DNA from: Parus major
Taxonomy: Eukaryota > Chordata > Aves > Passeriformes > Paridae
DNA length: 64,000 bases
Reading direction: 5' to 3'
Assembly (NCBI RefSeq): GCF_001522545.3
Contig: NC_031770.1
Location: 109,769,290-109,833,289 of the forward strand
Shown one piece after another: positions 59,470 through 64,000 of this stretch; positions within the stretch are counted from its first letter, which is position 1, and each line of letters begins with the position of its first letter. Both the position numbers and the translations under genes were made by a program. The notes under the pieces are model-generated. The model was not told the DNA's origin, ran no database searches, and saw only the letters and a list, made by a program, of their open reading frames with translations.

Positions 59470-61404
59470 ATGCGGGTTCTCCAGCTGCTCTTTGCAGTCC
59501 TTGTCATTCTCCTCCTCCAGGGCGCTCTGGGTAAGGACAAAATTCTCACAGGGGTTCCTACAGGACTGTGGAGAGAGAAAAGGTTCCTGCCCCAAGGTAG
59601 AAGAGGACAAGACAGGGCTCTCAAGTCAAGGCTGACCTAACTTGTGCTTCCAAGGAAAAAATTTCTCCTGAGATGGTCTCCATGAAGTTCCTGGATGCAG
59701 CTGTCCTGAGTTCATAAGGTTGTGCATCCCCTCCTCTCTGCGCCCTCAGAACTCACCCAGAAATGCTGGGCCTAAGCCAGGAACCTGAGCTTTGCTCCTG
59801 ACCAGGATAAAACCTCATCCTCCACAAAACAAGGAGAATCCCACTAAATTCTCCAAGAGTGGAATAGAGATGTGGCAAATGCAGGAAGATGCAAGAGTGA
59901 CCAGAAGGTTGAAGGAGGTGACTTTTGCTCTCTGATCTGATCTGGGTAAGATCCCACCTGCAGAGCTGCCTTCAGCTTTGGGATCCCCAGCATCAGAAGC
60001 TGCTGGAGCAAGTCCAGAGGAGGCCACGGAGATGCTCCAAGGGCTGGAGCCCCTCTGCTCTGGAGCCAGGCTGGGAGAGCTGGGGGTGCTCACCTGGAGA
60101 GGAGAAGGATCCAGGGAGAGCTCAGAGCCCCTTGCAGGGCCTAAAGGGGCTCCAGGAGAGCTGGAGAGGGACTGGGGACAAGGGATGGAAGGACAGGACA
60201 AGGGGGAATGGTCTTAAGCTGAAGGAGGGTTTGTGCAAATTAGATATCAGGAAGGAATTCTTGGCTGTGAGGGTGGTGAGACCCTGGCACAGGTTGCCCA
60301 AAAAGGTGTGGACCCTCCATCCCTGGAAATGTTCACGGCTAGGTTGGGTGGGGCTTGGATTAACCTGGGATAGATAAAGGTGCCCCTGCCCATGGCAGGA
60401 GGTTGGAAGTAGATGGTCTTAAATGTCCATTCCAACAGAAATAATTCTGTGTATCTTTGATTCTATAAAATAAAGACCATATTTCAGTGGGAAAAAAACA
60501 GGGGGAAAGGCAGTTAATTTACCTTTTTTGATTGTTTTCTTCTGGGATTTTGGTTTGATAGGAAAATATTCCTTGGCTTGGCATTTTCTCTGGCTGCTTG
60601 TATACATGTCAGAGACCCAGGTTTCATTCAGGTGTAAGGTCAATATGATGTTAGCAGGACTTTGGTGATATCACATTTGCAGAAGGCAAACCTGATAACC
60701 AGGCAGAAGAAATTTACTTGCTTGGCCTATTTATGCTCTTATTTATTTAACCAAAGTTCTTGGGACAACAAAGGCAGAGAGAAGGGTTTGCCCACTCCAC
60801 TGGTGGTGAATCCTCCAGAACTCCCAAACTAGGTGTTTCTGCTGTGTCTAAAGAGAAGCATCACATGCCCTTTTAATCAAAACAGCAAAAAATTTGAAAA
60901 ACCCAAGCAAACACAAACCCCAAAACACCAAGAAGCCAAATAATCTCCATATGGAACAAGAGGTGGGACATCTGCTCCGAAAGGCATTCTCTGCCTTTTG
61001 ATGCTGTCCAACCTCACCTATCTCATCTAACCTAACACAGCTGACCCAAACCTGGCTGTCTCACCCAGGCCAGTCGTTAGGAGACTCTCAGTGCTTGCTG
61101 GATGGAGAAGCTCCTCCCAAGCACATCTGATGCTTACCATGGAGGAGGCTGAATTTCCCTGTTGCCGACAGAGAACACCCAATTGCTCAGCCACCAACAC
61201 CAGTAGAGCTCCCAGTAGGTTTTGGGGCTCTGAGTATGTTTCACCTCTCCTAACCAGTTCTCCTGTCCTCTTTCCCCAGCAGCCAGAAGCCTTTCAGACA
61301 GCCAGCAGTGCAGAAGCAACCGTGGCCACTGCCGGAGGCTCTGCTTCCACATGGAGCGCTGGGAAGGGAGCTGCAGCAACGGCCGCCTGCGCTGCTGCCG
61401 GTGA
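59470..61404 (+). CDS. AvBD13: Avian beta-defensin 13
   Basis: Secreted beta-defensin at the outer end of the cluster. Two coding exons: 59470-59530 (61 bases, signal MRVLQLLFAVLVILLLQGAL) and 61280-61404 (mature peptide and stop), total 61 residues. The mature exon has QCRSNRGHCRRLCFHMERW and NGRLRCC, with spacing C-X6-C-X3-C-X9-C-X6-CC, the family-specific short X3 loop. It is strongly basic (about +6). The chicken protein, as I recall it, has a long tail after the last cysteines; here a stop follows CC-R directly. The acceptor is a tandem CAGCAG (61277-61282), so use of the second AG would remove one alanine. A young CR1 lies in the intron. Poly(A) signal at 61534-61539. Confidence 0.94.
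59925..60465 (+). repeat. CR1 LINE, young 5'-truncated copy
   Basis: Sense copy of about 540 bases in the AvBD13 intron, with long near-identical stretches shared with the CR1 at 13220-13760 ('ctctgctctggagccaggct', 'gaaggatccagggagagctc'). Confidence 0.92.
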
Positions 61405-61533
61405 CAGCGGCCACACCAGGCAGTGTGACAGCCCCAGGAGAGCTGGCCCAGTGATCCTGCAGCCAGAAGTGTTCACAGAACCTGCCCTCGGACACCTCCG
61501 TGCCTCCACTTGTAGCTCGGTTTGTCCGCCACC

Positions 61534-61539
61534 AATAAA
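61534..61539 (+). other. Poly(A) signal of AvBD13
   Basis: AATAAA in CACCAATAAACC, 130 bases after the stop. Confidence 0.75.
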
Positions 61540-61964
61540 CCTCTTTGTTTTCTATGTCCTGCTGGGTCTGGAGTGCAGCAGGGATTTCCCCTCTGATATA
61601 CCACCCTGCCTGACACCCGGGGGCTGAGGGTGCTGGAGGTGCAATGGGGCATCCAAATCACCTGCACAAAGGTGGCAGATGTGCTATAGGAGCAAGGGGT
61701 GACCTTCCAGAGAGGCAGCAAGAGAGGGATCTGCTGGGCTGCTACAAGCAGTTATGAAGCCTCTCTTTGAGCCCTTTCCTCCACCTCTGTCTCAGTCACT
61801 GCCTTTAACAACCTCAATTTCTAGCTCTGTTCAGAAGAGGCCATGGCAGGATTCATCCTCTTCAACGGGATGGATCCAAGACAGAGATATGATTTTCCCT
61901 CCAGAAGTTCCTCTACCTCTCTGATAGCAACAGAACGAACCTGGGTGGGTGACTCAGGTTATCC

Positions 61965-62060
61965 AACCTGATCTCCTTGAATGTCCCTGCTCATTGCAGG
62001 AGCTCTGGACTGGATGGCCCTTAAAGCTTCCTTCCAACCCAAACCATTCCATGATTGTGA
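61965..62060 (+). repeat. CR1 LINE 3' tip
   Basis: Sense tip 'cttgaatgtccctgctcatt' to 'aaaccattccatgattgtg'. The rest of 61540-63150 shows no gene. Confidence 0.85.
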
Positions 62061-63149
62061 TCCACCTCTGTGACGAGGTAAAGGTGGGTAAGGCTGAGAA
62101 ATCCCCACGGGGAAAACAATTCAAACAATTTACCCTGTCTCACAGAGAGTGTGGTGGGTTCTGCATCCACCCTGCTCCTGCATGGAGCAGTTCCCAGGCA
62201 AAGCCTTACTTCCATAGTGCAAGTTATCCCAAACTCAATCCCAATATCACCTGAGGGGTACCACTGCCTCTTGTCCTGCACAGGCTGATTTATTGAGTAG
62301 AATTATGCATAGGAATGAGCCAAGGCCAAGGTCACTTCCAGCAGTTCCTCACCAGGGAGTAAGAGCTGCTGGCTGTGGACTGTTGTTTACTGAAGGAAGG
62401 GGAATTTCCCACCCTGGTGTGCTCTGGAGCAGGACCCCCAAAGCAGGTCCTCACCTTGGAGGCGATGAGGTGGAAAAGAGGTGGTGTAGGGTGAGCAGGA
62501 ATAGAGATGTCTTGGAGCTGTCAGTAGAGAGATGGCTTGAAAGGATATGAAAATCTCAGGAGAAAAGCTGTAAGATTTATCTCTGGAAAACTCCCAGTGT
62601 GGTACTTAGGGCATGGAAGAAATAAGGTGGGCAAAATTCCCACCCTAAAACCCCCAGCTGCACACCTGGCTTCAACCATCCCAGAGGCACCAGTCTTGCC
62701 CTGGAAGAAACCAGTTAAACCAGTGACCCAGCTGTGCCAGCTGACACCAGTGAGATCTGACCCATCTCTGGCTGGACTGTGAGCAGGGAAAGATCCCCTC
62801 GCTCCTCCTACCACCGTGAACTGAAGCAGCGAGGCTCTGCTGGGCTCCATGCTGGGATATCCCATCCTTGCTTGTGTGGCAATGCCTCCATGCAGTCCCC
62901 TCTCCTGGATGCTTCTTCTCTCCATTGAGTGACAGTCTGGCTCCTCAGGGACCTCGGAAAGCTCAGCCAGAGGTTAGCAGCCACTGTGGCTCGCATGAGC
63001 CATCAGCCCCATCGGGAGATAAGGCTCCCCTTGATAACGGGACCTGCCAGAGCTGAGCCTCCAGTTTTTCCACCTTTTTGAAGTCTGGCCAGTGAAGCTT
63101 TGCAGAACTTTGTCTTTTTGCCAAAGTAACCAACTTCCAGCTCCAGCTT

Positions 63150-63600
63150 TTGCCTTCCCTCCTTTTCCCTGGCCTCCTCCCCCTTGCCTTCCCTCTTCCT
63201 CCTCGCCGCTCCAAGCGCAGCCTCTCCGTGGGGCTGATAGGGATTCTGGGGGGAGGATGGACACCATGAGGGGGTGATGTCATCTGTTTTTGGCCCTTCA
63301 GAGGAGCAAGGGTTAGGCACGTCTGCCCCTACCCAGCCTGGCGCCGGGAGCAACTGGGAGCCTTCCTCCAGCAGCCGCCCCTGCGCCTTATCAGGGGCAG
63401 GATGACATCCCGGGGCCGGGATGCCGGAGCTGCGAGGGAAAGGAGCCCCTGGATGTGAGCCCTGTGAGCATGCCTGGGTGTGCACATGGATGTGTCTGTG
63501 TGTGTGTCTGAGCTTGCTGGCAGCAGGGAAATCGCTCCCAGCAGGATGGAGCCGGCTATCAGCCGCTGGGGAAGGGGAAAGCGCCTCGGTGCCAAAGTCA
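63150..63600. promoter_or_regulatory. GC- and CpG-rich segment, possible promoter of next gene
   Basis: Base composition shifts: CpG and C-rich tracts such as 'cctcctcgccgctccaagcg' and 'catcccggggccgggatgcc' appear after a CpG-poor window. It may be the CpG island promoter of the gene beyond the cluster, which in chicken is cathepsin B. A strong acceptor-like 'cttctctcccccag' stands at about 63939-63952, but the sequence after it does not read as a recognisable cathepsin exon. Confidence 0.3.
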
Positions 63601-64000
63601 AGGCTGATGCTGTCACCCCGATCTGCTCCTGGGAGGGTTTAACCTCTCATCTCCCAGGCAGACAACCTGGAAAATCCATCTGAAAAAGGTTAGAAGATGC
63701 CCCTTGCCATCAAAGGAGAAGGTATGGGGAGATGGAGGGAGATAAATTAATTTGTCCCATACCCCAAGCTCAGGGTCTGCAGTGCTCTCAGGCAGAGCTG
63801 GGTACAAATTTACCATGGAAATGGTTTTGGGATGGACCTTTGTGTCCTCCTCTTGTTTTGGCAACTTTCTCTGAGGTGGAATGGAAAATCTTCATTCTTT
63901 GTAAAATAGTGATAACATTAACACCACCCTCTCTTTTCTTCTCTCCCCCAGAAACGTGGTTTGATCAGAAAAGTGTGAAATATTTTTGGCTAAATCCAGG

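Overview
The window is vertebrate nuclear DNA from a bird, most likely a passerine. It holds nine beta-defensin genes whose proteins match the chicken avian beta-defensins (AvBD) by motif and cysteine spacing. The background is full of CR1 LINE fragments with the bird-typical ATTCTATG-like 3' tail. Genes are small, TATA-driven and split by introns, so open frames alone miss most of the coding sequence. I rebuilt each gene from splice sites; exon joins are inferred, not backed by transcripts.

Layout: AvBD2 (-, 1801-2822, with a 5' UTR exon near 4.3 kb); AvBD7 (-, 8446-8971, promoter near 9.9 kb); a probable fossil signal exon at 11.1 kb; AvBD8 (+, 15073-17327); AvBD9 (-, 19068-22229); AvBD10 (-, 27783-30228); an 18 kb gap; AvBD11 (+, 49055-51277); AvBD12 (+, 52926-53664); AvBD13 (+, 59470-61404). 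Every gene encodes a signal peptide exon followed by an exon with the six-cysteine fold. AvBD11 carries two defensin domains. AvBD7, 8, 9 and 10 finish in tiny terminal coding exons of 9-16 bases. All nine frames are intact, so the locus can encode a broad set of secreted antimicrobial peptides ranging from cationic (AvBD13, about +6 by residue count) to neutral or slightly acidic (AvBD10, AvBD12).

The 18 kb between AvBD10 and AvBD11 holds the least expected structure. It is a nest of five tRNA genes that look intact (three Arg-ACG, two Trp-CCA) plus two tRNA-Arg relics. Two of the tRNA-Arg genes lie in the arms of a large inverted repeat (about 41490-42576 and 43972-45135). The inner parts of the arms are nearly identical and the outer parts are strongly diverged. 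A 215-base assembly gap falls in the right arm. A second gap (35844-36158) sits in a GAAGA pentamer array.

At the right end the DNA becomes GC- and CpG-rich (about 63150-63600), possibly the start of the next gene; in chicken the neighbour of AvBD13 is cathepsin B, but no coding exon of it is visible here. I did not find a wholly new gene system. The best leads are the tRNA inverted repeat, the acidic tail on AvBD2, the fossil exon between AvBD7 and AvBD8, and the repeat copies that could drive rearrangement.
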